64,000 nt of DNA. It comes from Shinisaurus crocodilurus (Eukaryota; Chordata; Lepidosauria; Squamata; Shinisauridae). Of the stretch, positions 1 through 13,000 are shown piece after piece. The position numbers were made by a program, and so were the translations under genes. Positions within the stretch are counted from its first letter, which is position 1. Each line of letters opens with the position of its first letter. The stretch covers positions 298,484,726 to 298,548,725 of the forward strand of contig CM037877.1 of the NCBI GenBank assembly GCA_021292165.1. The letters run 5' to 3'. The notes under the pieces are model-generated. The model did not search any database. It was not told where the DNA came from and saw only the letters and a list, made by a program, of their open reading frames with translations.

Positions 1-900
1 GCCGCCCCGCACAGGTGGAACCCGGGAGTCCCTCCCCCGCGCCCCCACAAGGCCGGAGGGAGCCGGAAAGGACTCTCCCCCCCCATTTGCACGACGAGAG
101 AGGGGGGGAGGGGCCCAGGAGCCCGGGGGGGGGGGCACGGCTACCACCCGCGCCTCAGCAGCCCCGCCTCGCTTTCCTTCTTGCCCCCCTTAAAACAAAA
201 GCAGAGGGGGGGCCCTTCCTCTTTGTTAACGTGTCTGTGAGGGCCCCCCAAACAAATGAGGGAAGGACCCCCCCCCTCAGAAGCAGTAGCCCATCCCCCG
301 ACCCCAAGGAGGGAAGGGGCCCAGGAGTGGGGGGGGGGCGACACAGCGCCCCCTTAGATTCCAGGGGTCTCCAAACACACACACGGAGCCAATTCGCACA
401 GGGCATTTGGGGGCGGGGATGTCTCCAGCAGAGCCCCTCACCCTTTGGCCAGGCTTCTGCCCACGGGGTCAATCACCCCACCCAAGAGCCGCCCCCTCCC
501 CTGAAACGGTGGCCAGCCCAGTGGCAACAAACGACTTAGGTGCGGGTGGACAGGCATTGGGGCCAGGGTGGGGCGTGACTGGTTTCCATAGCAGCTGGGG
601 GGGGGTCCCTCTATTCCTCACCCCACAGCTCTGAAATGGACCCCGGGCAGCACAGCCCTTCTTGCCCTGCTTTCTGGGTCTTCAGTGGTACCCAGCAAAC
701 AAACAAACACACACACACACACACACACACCAGAGTTGGCTCAGACCTGCAAAATCCTATGGTGCCTATGAGAAAATTATGGGCCTGGAAGCAGACAGCA
801 AAAATCCAGCTCGAAATTTGGACGCCACCTCCCCCAGTGCCAGGCTGCAGGGTAGAAAAAGCCTCGCTCCTGCCCCATTCAGTGCAGGGTTTAAAAACAG
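1..900. other. Left edge, no gene recognised; G/C-homopolymer-rich with an AC microsatellite
   Basis: The first 900 bases are rich in runs of G and C and contain a dinucleotide AC repeat at about 707-730. Open frames on both strands here are low-complexity (Pro, Gly, Arg) and match no family I recognise, so I treat them as chance. In mammals GPS2 lies downstream of NEURL4, but I see no GPS2-like exon. Confidence 0.5.
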
Positions 901-1640
901 CATATAAAAGATGCTGGATTTGACAAGGGTGTGCTCAGTCTAGCCCACCTTTGCACACCAGGAGGTCCGAGGCCGTGACCCTCCTGTACATACTGGCTTG
1001 GGCCTCCAAGGTCATCTTCAGGGGCCCTGGCTCCAGGTACTCCCGGCTAAGGCTGAATGTAGTGAAGCAGGTGGCCGCTGAAGATAGGGGCCTTGTTGGT
1101 GGTGGCACCCTATAGAAAGCCCTCCCGCACAAGGCTCATCTGGCACCTACGGTAGCAGCTGGTAAAGCTCTTTTCATTCTCCCAGGCTTTTTGGAAAGTG
1201 TTTGCAGACTGTAATCCTGTGGTCCCAAGCACCATTGGATGCTGTGGGTTTTCCGTTCCACTGCCGTGGTTCCACCACTGATGGTAGGACTAAAACCAGG
1301 ATGATTTGGGGGCCTGCAGGATCCTAGGTCCCTTCGTTCTCCCAACACCTCACCCCGCTTCAACCAGAGCTAACAGTAAATTCTGCCCCTTTACCCCTGC
1401 CCTGGTCACAGTAAGCTGGCAGGGCTTAAGAAGTGACAATTCCTCCCCCAGGGACTCCTCCTCCCAGACCCTACTTTTGGAATGCTCTGCCTGTGCTTAA
1501 GGTGCAATCTTATGCAAGTTTAGACAGAAAAAAGGCCTACAACTCCCAGCATGCAACTTTCCCCCTCTGTTGATGGTTTTATGCTGTTGTGTATCTTGGT
1601 TTTATGTTTTAAATCTTTATTGTAAACCACCCAGAGAACT
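900..1640. repeat. Probable old LINE/MITE remnants
   Basis: The stretch from about 900 to 1500 has the look of a decayed LINE 3' region (remnants of a wording shared by several L2-like tails in this window). At 1500-1560 there is half of a palindromic MITE (the AACTCCCAGCATGC motif next to a TTTAGACAG end) also seen at 44165-44235 and 49786-49891. The piece at 1600-1660 (CACCCAGAGA...ATTGGGTGGCATAA) resembles the 3' tail of a LINE also seen at 45030-45075. Identification is by internal comparison only. Confidence 0.4.
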
Positions 1641-3356
1641 TTTGGTTATTGGGTGGCATAACAGTAACAGGACAAAATATCCAAGGACTGCTTAGAGCTA
1701 CAAGACTCTGTCTGTGATAGTATGAAGAGGGGGAAAGGACACACACAAAACACAAAACCAGTTGAATCGTGGTTTATAAACCCTTGCACGGGAGGGAACA
1801 CGCTGTACAACCTTTTAACTTTTGTCCAAAAAACAAAACAAAAAAAACCCAGCTTTAGACAGATGTAAAAAAAGTTAATGCATGTCATTTTCCAACAAAT
1901 AAAGTGAAAAAGCAGCATAAATACAATTTAAAATATAATATTAATCAAAGGGGAAGAGAATGGGCGTTCTAAACCGCTTTCCCCTTAAAAATTCACATTT
2001 TTTTTGACAACCAACACAGGTATAAATAAATAAGGGAAGGGACAGGAGGGGGGAATTAGAATGAGAAAGAAAAAGTGTGCGTACACACGCCTAGAAGTGG
2101 GTGTAGGCAACCATCAGAATGGGAGCATAAGAGCAACAAAATTAACCAAAACATCTGAATGAATGGTGTACTGTGCTTGTTGTACTGGGGGGTGGGGGTG
2201 GAGTGATTAGGGTCCTAATTTTAGGTGGGCACAACTATGAGAAAGAGTGGTACATCTTTTGAGTTCATTTAGAGTAGACAGATGTGAAACTATGAGTCCA
2301 TCATCCTGCTTCAGATCTTCCACGGGGTGTGAACAGTAAGTGCTTGGAGGCTGGCAGCATTAATTAAACACGCAAGCACAACACAGCACACCCCCACCCC
2401 ACCCCTCTTAACACCCCCCCCCACCCGATTGTCTAAGACCTTTTTGGGGATAAACAGGGCTGGTGCAGGAGGCTGAAGAAAGAGGGCAGAAGGGAGGTGA
2501 AGAAAGAAACCTCCACTAAGAGCAGCCCCAACACGGACAGGCTAAAAACACCCACACATACTATGAAGCCAAGACACCCACACGTTCACAAAAAAGTAAA
2601 AATAATCCAACTCTGCATCTCCGGGAAGGGGTGGCTGGATCAGCCCCTCCGCCCCACCTCCGGAGGTCAGCCAGGTCAGGTCCAAGCGTCGGCCGTTCTG
2701 AAATGTCTAATCCCGCTGATGTAGTCATCAATGGAAAATGGAGGAATCAGATCCCACCATTTCTCTCCCCCACCCAAAAACACACATACACACGGCCCAA
2801 TCCATTCCCAATTAATACAGGCAACACTGCAGATACGGAAAGGTTTCAAACGGGGGGGGGGGGGCAGAAAGATAATTCTGTCAGTGTAGAAACCCCTGGG
2901 TGTTCCCCAAGTCCAAAATTCGACAAAGTCCTTTTGTGGCAACTAAATACCCCCCCTCCCACCTGCCGCCCCCCAAGCCCCCCCTTCATGCGCTTAAATA
3001 CAAGGCTCAACACTCCCCGACCCCCCCATTCCCATCCCATCCCACCCACCCCCGTTAGCTTGTCTCGTCTCTGTGCAAAAGAAAAAAGGAGGGAAAGAGA
3101 AGCAGCCGTTGGTGGCCACTGGAGGGTGCTCATCCTCTGCCCCGCCTCGAGAGGTCTCTTCTGAGTCTCTTGTGCCCGGCCGGTCGTAACCGTGAAACCT
3201 TTTGGACTCGCAAGCCCCACCCGGTCTGTGCGTAGAAGGGCGGGTTGCAGGGGGGGTGGGGTGTCGGTTTTGGCCAGAGCCGCCCCTTCCCCCGCCACGT
3301 CGTCGTGGCATCGTAGCGCTCCCGGCTCCTCCCGTAGGAGGGGTGGCGAGAAGGTC
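1641..3356 (-). other. NEURL4: Presumed NEURL4 3' untranslated region
   Basis: This is mostly single-copy-looking sequence directly downstream (minus strand) of the NEURL4 stop codon at 3357-3359. No other coding exon is recognisable. No strong minus-strand AATAAA is present between 1700 and 3350; a candidate (TTTATT on the plus strand) lies at 1616-1621, but inside repeat-like sequence. The UTR end is therefore not defined. Confidence 0.4.
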
Positions 3357-4652
3357 TCACTCCACGCGGACGAGCAGCCCGTACAGCACGGTAGCACCTT
3401 TCTCCTTGGTGACCCACTCGATTTCGGCACTGCTGAAGCGGGGGTCCAGGGCCTCCGGGGCTGCCAGCGACGGGGCACACACCTTGTAGGACCCGGGGCG
3501 CACGCACACCTGGAAGGCGACCTGGGCGGAGTGCTGCCGGTGAGACTTTGGGTCTTTGAATCTGGGAATGGGAGGGAAGAGAGGAGCGTTCTTTCAAAAA
3601 AGAGGCAGAAAGTGGGAGGATGCAGAAATTCCAAGCAGGGGAAGGGCCGTGGCTCCGTGGCAGAGCCCCCTGCTTGGCACACAGGTGGTCCCCGGCTTGG
3701 TCCCCGGCAGGATCTTCAGGTAGGGCTGAGAAAGAACCCCGCCTGAAACCCCGGAGAGCCGCCGGCGCCGGTCAGTGTCAACAATATGGACTGCATGGAC
3801 CACGAGATGGACTCGGTACAAGGCAGCTGGCTAGTTCGGCCAGTGGTCTCCCTACCCTTGAATTCTGAAACTGATGCACCACGTGTCCTTGGTTAACTTT
3901 CCCCCCTCCACCATTCCCCAAGCAGCTGGTAGCCAGAGAGAGAACGGCCTCTAAACATATAGAGCCAATGTGATGTCGTGGTCAGAGTGTTGGACTGGGA
4001 CTTGGGGAGACCCGGGTGCTAGACCCCACTCGCCATGAAGCTCACTGGGTGAGTCTGGACCAGTCTCTGGCTCTCAGTCTTAACCTACCTCACAGGGGTG
4101 TTGTGAGGATAAGATGGAGGAGGATTATGTAAGGCAGCTGGATTATGTCAGGCACCTTGGGTTCCTTGCAAGAGGAAAAAGGTGGGATATAAATATAATA
4201 AAATATATGAAAGCTTTCGGCCAGTAGTCATGGACAGGCCGTCCATCCATGAATGAAACTTTGTAAAAAAAAGAAAAAGAAAAGAAAAAAAAAGCCGTTT
4301 GTGCAGATTCCAGATCAATCACGCATGGAGTGAAGGATGATGTCCTAGTGAGTGTCTTCAAGCTGCCAGTTTCAGGGAGCACCCCATAATCTTTACCTTC
4401 TCTCTCGCCTGCCCCCTCCAGGCTTGTCAAGGTCCCGGGATACTTACTGCACTTTGGTGGCAAAAGGCTCCAGCCCGGCGTAGCGCAATGTGGGCGACAG
4501 CAAGACACGCTGAAGCTCCTCGCGGCTCTGCGAACTGTTCTCCTCGGACTCGTGGTACCCCGCACTGCCGCCGCCGCCGCCACCACCACCACCTCCGCCG
4601 CCACCCTGCGGGTCCGCCTTGACTGGACAGCAGCTCAAGATGGATGTGCTTC
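3357..4652 (-). CDS. NEURL4: NEURL4 exons 28-29: poly-Gly insert and C-terminus
   Basis: Exon 28 (4652-4448) encodes [15 protein letters not shown], then an uninterrupted run of 13 Gly, then an acidic segment and [20 protein letters not shown]. Exon 29 (3561-3357) encodes [20 protein letters not shown] and ends [24 protein letters not shown], nearly identical to the mammalian C-terminus. The donor after exon 28 splits a Gln codon (CA|A). The Gly run is coded by mixed GGC/GGT/GGA codons and is not present in mammalian NEURL4 as I know it. This region is outside the NHR repeats and its biochemical role is not established. Confidence 0.93.
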
Positions 4653-7600
4653 CTGCAGAGGGAGGGAGGGAGGGAAGAGAGAGAGAGAGAGATGCCACTC
4701 TGGCCTCAGGCAAGGGACTCCAAGTGTGATAAGAAGTGCGATGGCATGGTGGTTTCTGTCCATCTCCTGAGCAGAACCCCTCGAGCTTCTGACCAAATTC
4801 TGATCAAGAACCCATGCATATATTTTTTCAGACTAAGCTTCAATAACTTCACTTGCATATCTAAACTCCCTCAACAGTTACATCATCATAACCATGTGGC
4901 TTACGCTGGCTCAGCTTGTCTGAGCGTGGAAAGCTAAGCAGGGTCAGGCCTGGTTATCACTTGGATGGGAGACCCCCTCCTCTAGTTTCCTGCATTGAGC
5001 AGGGGGTTGGACTCCATAGCCTTGTAGGCTCCTTCCAACTCTTATGATCTATGAAATCTAAATCTATGAAAATCATCATTATATCACTTTTCTGAAATAA
5101 AATCATAGGAAGCAGTGTACAGAACAGAAAGCATGAAACCAATAAAATTATCTGAAAACGACAATCTGAAAACGACAAAACAAAAACCCAGCAGTGTAAG
5201 AATATGTTAATGCTCCTCTTCTCGGGCTTTTGCACTCCAGGTGTCCCACAACACCCCCACTCCACCCCCATCCTGAATTAAGGACTGGAATCTCTGAGTG
5301 TAGCCCTTTTATGTTCACATGTAATCCTACTGCATTGTTATTTATTTGAAACCGTTCTATCGTACCTTTCTAAAAGTTTCAAGGGGATTATGCGTTGGTT
5401 TTCCATTTTGTTGCCTGTTTTTTTAACTGTATTTTGAAATAAAATGTGATGTTTAACACACACATTTCCCCCTCCCCCTTTTGTATCCCCTGCCACAAGT
5501 AACCGGTGTACAGACACGCAACATTCTCCTGAGCACTGGGGTGAGATGATGGGCTGGCCCACTGCATAATTGGAGGTCACGATGGAACCAGGCTCTCAGT
5601 TGCCAGGACTCTCTAATCGGGGACTTGGGGGGGGGGTGTCACCCCTGTAGATGGCCAGAGACGGTACGGCAAGCGAAGCTCAGGTGACCCAAAGGGCCAA
5701 TAAAGGTTCCACCAGTCTGAGCAACCTGTTAGGGCCAAGCTGCTTGGAGACTTGACTCCTGCCTCCAGGCCCACAGCATTGCAACACAGGTTTTTCAAAA
5801 GCATTCCTGTGCCCCAGCGAGGGCTGCCCGTGTGTGCCAACCAAAAAAAGTCTGTGAGCAGAAGAGGCTGGGAAGGAGTCTCTCCTGTGTCCCCCGTTTC
5901 TGCCCCCTCCTTGCTCACTGCTCCATCTGTGATCGCACTCTTCCAGTACTTGAAGGGATGTCACACAGAGGAGGGCCAGGATCTCTTCTCGATCATCTGT
6001 TTGCAGGACACGGAATAATGGGCTCAAGTTACAGGAACCCAGGTTCCACCTGAACATCAGGAAAAATTTCCTGACTGCTAGAGCAATAAGACAATGGAAC
6101 CAATTACCTAGGGAGGTGGTGAGCTCTCCCACTCTGGAGGCATTCAAGGTGCAGCTGGACAGACATCTGTCAGAGATGCTTTGACCTGGATTCCTGCATT
6201 GAGCAGGGGGTTGGACTCGATGGCCTTGTAGGCCCCTTCCAACTCTACTTTTCTATGATTCTATGATTCTGCTGGCTGGCTGGCTCTGCAAGGTCACACA
6301 GGCTCCTAATTTCCAAGTAACTTGGCCAAGGTGCGGGGTGGGGGAGGGGAGGTGGAGAACGGGAGGAGGTGTGTTGGCTGAACTCCACTACACAGCAACA
6401 CGCTTCCATTTACACCGCTAGTTGAAACTGGTTTGAAATTGGCATTCCTTTCCCCCAAAGAATATCAGGAATTATTATTCTTATTTAATGATGCTGAGAA
6501 TTCTTTCGAGATCCTCCCCACCTCGCTCTCCCAGAATGAGAATTCTCGGGTTCCCCCTGGCTGGGATCTATGAAGATTACAGGGGTTTCGGTGAAAAGTG
6601 TCTGTGGCCTTGGGCCAGGGGACTGCAACCCGCGGCTCCGGAGCCGCATGCGGCTCTTTCAAACCTTTGCCGCGGCTCCGCTCCGGTCTGAGACTCCGCT
6701 GGCCGCCTGGCCTGGGCGCCTGTCACTTACCGTATTTTTCGCACCATAAGACGCACTTTTCTCCCCCCAAAAAGGAGGGGGAAATGTCTGTGCGTCTTAT
6801 TGAGTGAATGCTGGGGGAAAAAACCAAATATTTTTCCCCCTACCTTCCTCTGCGTGCCTCCAACCGGTCCAGTGGAAGACAGGAGGAGGGCTCCTGCAGG
6901 GAAAAAAACTTGGCAGCGGTAGCGTCACCCCCCCCCCCGGAAGCAGGGACTCGAGCAGGCAGGCAGCGGAAGAGAGGAGAGCAGGACAAGGCTGCCTGCT
7001 CCGCAAAAAACTTTGCCGCTGCCTCACATATGGCCTGATTCTGTTGGCGGGGGCAGCCCGATTTCGCTCTTCTGAGCGGCGCGGAGCGTTCTCCGTCCCG
7101 CTCTAGCTGCTGCCGCCGCTGGAGTCAATGCCGGAGCCGCTGAAGCCGCCGCCGCGTCACATCCAGCTGCTTCGGCGCGCTGGACCCCCGCGCTATGATT
7201 TTGGCAGGGGAACTTTGGCGGGGCGGGGGAACTTTGGCGCGGCGGCAGCACCCCCCCCGGGCAGCAGGGACGTGAGCGGGTGAGCGGCAGAAGAGAGGAG
7301 GGCTCCTGCACGCGCCAAAGTTCCCCCCCCGCCAAAAACATAGCGCGGGGTCCAGCGTGTCGAGGGACCAGCGCGGCCGGCTCGCCGCGGAGAGCACAAG
7401 CAGGCGAGGAGGCAGGTAGGCCTTTGGCTATCCGGGCATGCTGGGAGTTGTAGTTGTGCAACAGCTAAAGAGCCCCAGGGTAGGGGGAAGTGCTCTGTTT
7501 CCCAATCAGGGTGCCTCCAGCTGTTGCAGCTGCCCCTTTTGCCCCACATTAAAGACAGGCCTGAGTAGCACCCTCATCATCCACCAGCAACACCCTCCCC

Positions 7601-10001
7601 CCAGCAGTAGCACCCCCATCATCCACCAGCAAATCCTGCTGATGGATGATGAGGGGTGCTATTACCACATGGAGGGTGTTTCTGGTGGATGATGAGGGTG
7701 CTACTGCTGGATGGTGCTGATGACGGGATGCTACTGCTTGGGGGGGGGATGTTGCTGGTGGCATCCCATCATCCACCAGCAACACCCCCATCATCCGTCA
7801 GCTGATAATTTCCCCTACCTATGCACCCAACATAATCCACCAGCTCTCGCTGGTGGATTATGTTGGGTGCATAGGTAGGGGAAATTATTACATTTTATAT
7901 GTGGGGCACAATGTCACAATGGTTTTGCGGCTCTCAGTTTTTTTTCCCTTCGGAAACGGGTCCAAGTGGCTCTTTTTGTCTTAAAGGTTGCAGACCCCTG
8001 CTTGGGCCAAGGCTACGCAGTCTAGGGGCAGGAGGGAGGAAGAAAGTGCCTTGACCCACCGATGCCCTGCCCACACCCTTCAATACCTTTCGCTTTTGAG
8101 CAAGGCCTAACCTGATGCTGAATGCCGTCGCCTCCCACCATACCGCTCCTCACCGAAATCTTGAATTCAGGGTCTGTGAGAAAACTGCTGGCTGCTAAAC
8201 CACAGAAGCTGCAAACAACGCCTTCCGGAGGCTGATAAGATGGGCCTTCCAATTGCAACAGGCAGCGGGCGCTTGCCACGGACGGTATGGTGACCTGCGC
8301 TCAGCATAAACCAACCTGGTGCCCTCCAGATGTGTTGGACTACAACTCGCAGAATCCTCCCAGCCACTTATTCTGGGAGCTACGCTGGCTCAGCTTGTCT
8401 GAGCGTGGAAAGCTAAGCAGGGTCAAGCCTGGTTATTACTTGGATGGGAGACCCCTCTTCCAGTTTCCTGCATTGAGCAGGGGGTTGGACTCGATAGCCT
8501 TGTAGGCTCCTTCCAACTCTATGATCTATGAAATCTATGAAACACATCTGGAGGGCAACAGGTTGGGGAAGGCTGGCAGAAACCATTTTGGGCATGGAAC
8601 CCAGGTTTCCTCAGCGCAAAAGTTGGGCTTTCTGGGATGGAGAGGCACCTATCCTCTAGGGCAGTGTTCTCCCACCTTGGGTCCCCAGATGTTTTTGGCC
8701 TACAACTCCCAGCATGCCCCAGCCAGCTACGCTGGCTGGGGCATGCTGGGAGTTGTAGGCCAAAAACATCTGGGGACCCAAGGTGGGAGAATACTAATCT
8801 AGGACACAGGGGCTGAACCTCTTTCAGCCTAAGAGCCGAATCCAGTTCCAGCGATGGGCGGGGCCAAAAACCCCCCCCCCCCAAATACCAGTACATTTTA
8901 GCTTAAAACTCTTGCTGCGGGTAACTAAGCCTTAGGAGAAGCAGGTCAAACCTTTCGGAATGGGGAATAAATGCCCAAAAGCTGGAAAGCCACCAAACGA
9001 ACCCCAGAGGGCCGATTTGGGTCCCCAGGAGTGCTGGATATGGCCCGCGGCTTTGAGGTTCAACTCCCCTGCTCTAGCAGACAGCGTGGAAGGCATCTTG
9101 GCAGGCAGGAGTTGACCACCCCCACCCCGGCCATACCTGGCACCAACTCTCCTTGATCCAACATGCGTCGCACGGCCCCAATGCTCGTCCCGTGATAGGC
9201 CATGTGCCACTTCTTACAGGCACTGGCTACCTCCAACCGAGGATTCACCCTACAAAGAGAACAGGAGGAATGGAAGACATGGGGGGCGCGTGTGAGCTCT
9301 GGCCCAGTCCAATCGGCAGATGCAAGTCACTCTTGCAGGGTCCTACAAGTCTCCGGTACAGACACTTCTGTCTCATCTTCTCTGGCCGCAGGAGTTGCGC
9401 TTCTGAGCTACTTCCCCCCCCCCCGCGTCGTTCTGATCCAGTCAGTACCTGAGGCTGAAGCGGCACCATCCAAATGGCAACGCGTAATCTCGGGGGGGCT
9501 CCCCACGCCTGTAATAGGCCTCGTCGCCCCGGAGCTTATGGCATGACTCGCAGTAGCAGAGGCTGAACTTGGGGTCTTCCACAAAATAGTCGTCTGAGAA
9601 GAGCGATGGGGGGGGGGGGGAGAGACAGAGGGGGAGAGAGAGAAGCCTTTGGAATCAGGAGCTGAAAAAGGCTTTCACATTGAAAAACGTAAACAAAAGG
9701 AGCAGCTTCCTAGCCCTTAATACTACTATATGGTTGGGAAGATTCGGCGGTGGAACCGCAGGCTTGGAAGTGTAAGTCAGTGGGAGCCAAGGTGGATACC
9801 CAGTCATCGGAGGGGGTGGGGGCGATCCTGGGTTTGATCCCAGTGGTGCTTTTTGTGGGGGGGGGGCATAGCTCAGGAGTACAGCCCCTGCTTTGCAGGC
9901 AGAAGGTCCAATGTTCAATCCCTGGCAGCTCCAATTAAGCCTGAGGAAGGAGACTTGCCTGAAAACCGGGAGAGCCGCTGTTGCCAGTTGGGTGTCGACA
10001 A

Positions 10002-10044
<43 letters not shown>

Positions 10045-13000
10045 TATTATTATATTTGTATCCCGCGTTTCCCCCCAGTACTGGGACTCAAGGTGGCTTT
10101 ACAACATTAAAACTTGTACAATTAAAGCATATAAATAGAAATATACAAAAGTTAAAAATATAATTAAATTAGCTATAATATTAAAATTATATAAAATATC
10201 AAAGTTAAAACAGCAATAACAATATAGACAGTGCAATCCATCGCATTCTCACAGGTCCAGACTATTCCCAAAGGCCTGCCAGAACAAAAAAGTTTTTGCC
10301 TTGCCTCCAGAAGCATACCAAGTAAGTCACCATTCTAGCCTCCCTGGGAAGGGAATTCCAGAGTGTCGGGGGCAACCACCGAGAAGGCCCTCTGCCAAGT
10401 TCCTGCCAGGCGTGCCTCAGATGGTGGAGGAACCAAGAGAAGGGCCTCCCCTGAAGCTCTCAGGGTGCAGGCAGGCTCATAAGGGAGAACACGGTCTTTC
10501 AGATAACCTGGACCTGAGCAGTATAGGGCTTTATAGGTCATAAACAGCACTTTGAATTGTGCCCAGAAACAGACTGGGAGCCAGTGAAGCTGTTGTATGC
10601 TCCCTGTAGCCAGCTAGATGGACCAAGAGGGGTCCAATACCGGGCTAGATGGACTGGGGTGGTGGTGGTGTCTGCCTCAGTATAAGGCAGCTTCTGATGT
10701 TCGAGTGCAGCCATTTTTACTGGTCACCACTTCTAAAGCCCTGTACAGTTTGGGCCTGGGGTATCCTAAAGAAGCACTTGCTCTGGTGTGATTCTGTTTG
10801 CCCTTTAAAAGAACTTCCAGAAAGACTGAAGATTTGAACTGAATCAACTGCACTGGCGGAAGTGGGCTTCCCGGCCCTCTCCTTCCCGTGGCAGCCCCTC
10901 CAGTGTCTGAAAATGCTACACAGAGGGTCAGGACACCCTGCTGAATGGGGCAAGCTGTGGTGTGTGGATGGGAGGGGAGATCCCCCAAAACTGGATGCCA
11001 GGACCTTCTGTGAGCGGAGCACTTCCCCTCTTGTGGAAGACAGATCCTGGATCCAACCCATCGAGTATAAACACAATTTTGCACCTTCCCATAACCAGGG
11101 GAACTTGGAATAAGTTCTGCAAGTTCGATTGGTTCACATAATTCACTACTGCCTATTCTGCCATGGATTTAAGTGTTCTAATGTTAGCATAAGTGAAATG
11201 AACTGTTTGGATCGTTAGTATTGTAACTACGTGTTTCCGTTGATAGGCACTCTCGGTTTTGGATGACCTTTCCTGCGTTGTGAGCCGCTTCGGGTTCATC
11301 GCACGGGAAAAGTGGCATACAAATTAAAACGGCGGCGATGACTGAGCATCCCTTAGCCTGGAACACAAAGCTCACCTGGCAGGAGGAGGAGGTCTTTGAA
11401 GCGAGCACAAAGGGCGTGGTATTCACAGGTCTTCATGGTGTTGAGGTCCACTGGGGGCGTCCAACACACGCTCTCCTTGATACCTGGAATGCAGGAGGTG
11501 AGTGTTTGGGGTGCGGGTGGAGACATCCACGCAGGGCAAGAGCCAAACGTAACTAGAGCCAGAGGCCGGGGGAAGACGCATCCAGTCTGGTCCGCGGGCT
11601 GTGTCCCCCCACCGTCGCAGGACCGTGGCAAAAATGTTCCAACGACAGACCGTTTTTAGAAGCCAGCCTCAAAGCAAGCCAACTATCAGAACGTGCACTG
11701 AGCCAGAGATGAGGCTCCGGCAAGAAAAAGAGAAAGGGGCCCCTGGGCATAAAACCCCCAGGTCCGAAACTGAGGGCTGGAGGTGCTGCCTCACCGTCCA
11801 CCATGTCGGCCTTCTCCATGTCTCCCTGGCCACGGGGGTCAGTGCCCTCAGCTCCTACCGCAGGAGTGTCATTCGTTATGATGGTCACCTAGGAAGAAGG
11901 CAGCGGTTCAAAGCGAGGCGGACGCACGGGGAAAGGGGTGGGAGCCCTGCTGTGCAGGCCGTGCTTCCCCGCTTCGTTCCAAGAAGATCCACACACCAGA
12001 AAAGCTTTTATTAGGACAGAGGCCAGCCTAGCAAACTGGCTTAGAATGACAGAAGAAGTGGATTGCAGAGTCAGCCACAAAAGAACCAAGCTTAGCTAGA
12101 AAACTAGCCATCAAGGAAGATTGCCCTACTGTTGAGCAGTTAATTCCAAACTGGAACAATCTCACCCATTCCAGACTCAAATTAGCCACACCCCTAAGGC
12201 GGGTCCTTATTCTTAAGGGCCAGTCTCTTGGAGTGCCTGACACTCCTCAGCTGGTCCACGCTCCTTAGCTGATATCTGGTGGGGTGGTGGTGTTACTGAC
12301 GCTTGAATCATAGAATCATAGAAAAGTAGAGTTGGAAGGGGCCTACAAGGCCATCGAGTCCAACCCCCTGCTCAATGCAGGAATCCAGGTCAAAGCATCT
12401 CTGATAGATGTCTGTCCAGCTGCACCTTGAATGCCTCCAGAGTGGGAGAGCCCACGACCTCCCTAGGTAGTTGGTTCCATTGTCTTATTGCTCTGACAGC
12501 CAGGAAATTTTTCCTGATGTTTAGGTGGAATCTGGGTTCCTGTAACTTGAGCCCATTATTCCATGTCCTGCAAACTGGGATGATCGAGAAGAGATCCTGG
12601 CCCTCCTCTGTGTGGCATCCCTTCAAATACTGGAAGAGTGCGATCATATCTCCCCTCAGTCTCCTCTTCTGAAGGCTAAACATGCCCAGTTCTTTCAGTG
12701 TCTCCTCATAGGGCCTTGTTTCCAGTCCCTTTATCATCCTTGTTGCCCTCCTCTGAACCCTCTCCAGTTTGTCTACGTCCTTGATTGATTCGCCTTCGTC
12801 CCGATCAGAGAGCTCAGACGGCTTTCCCCACAGAATTTGCCACCCGACTGACCCTCCCTGACTGCTGAGCTTACTCCGAAGTCCGCTGGCCTTGGGGTTC
12901 CAGCTGCACGTTCCCTCCCCTCCATCTCCACCTGCTCCCCACCTTCCTCAGGATCTGTTCCCAGAGCCTGTAGGAAGGGTGGGCCCAATCCCTACACCTG

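Noticed and set aside
15..634. Overlapping open frames of 60-175 codons at the left edge, both strands
   Set aside because: Low-complexity Pro/Gly/Arg composition from G/C runs, no conserved motif, no splice context.
1..3300. GPS2, the mammalian downstream neighbour of NEURL4
   Set aside because: No exon resembling GPS2 is visible on either strand.
2846..3682. 278-codon open frame on the minus strand
   Set aside because: It is out of frame with NEURL4 exon 29, which reads in another frame and ends at 3357; the rest is UTR and intron.
4914..4985. A functional 5S rRNA gene
   Set aside because: Only the internal part is 5S-like, the ends are missing, and the same chimera recurs ten times with a CR1 tail.
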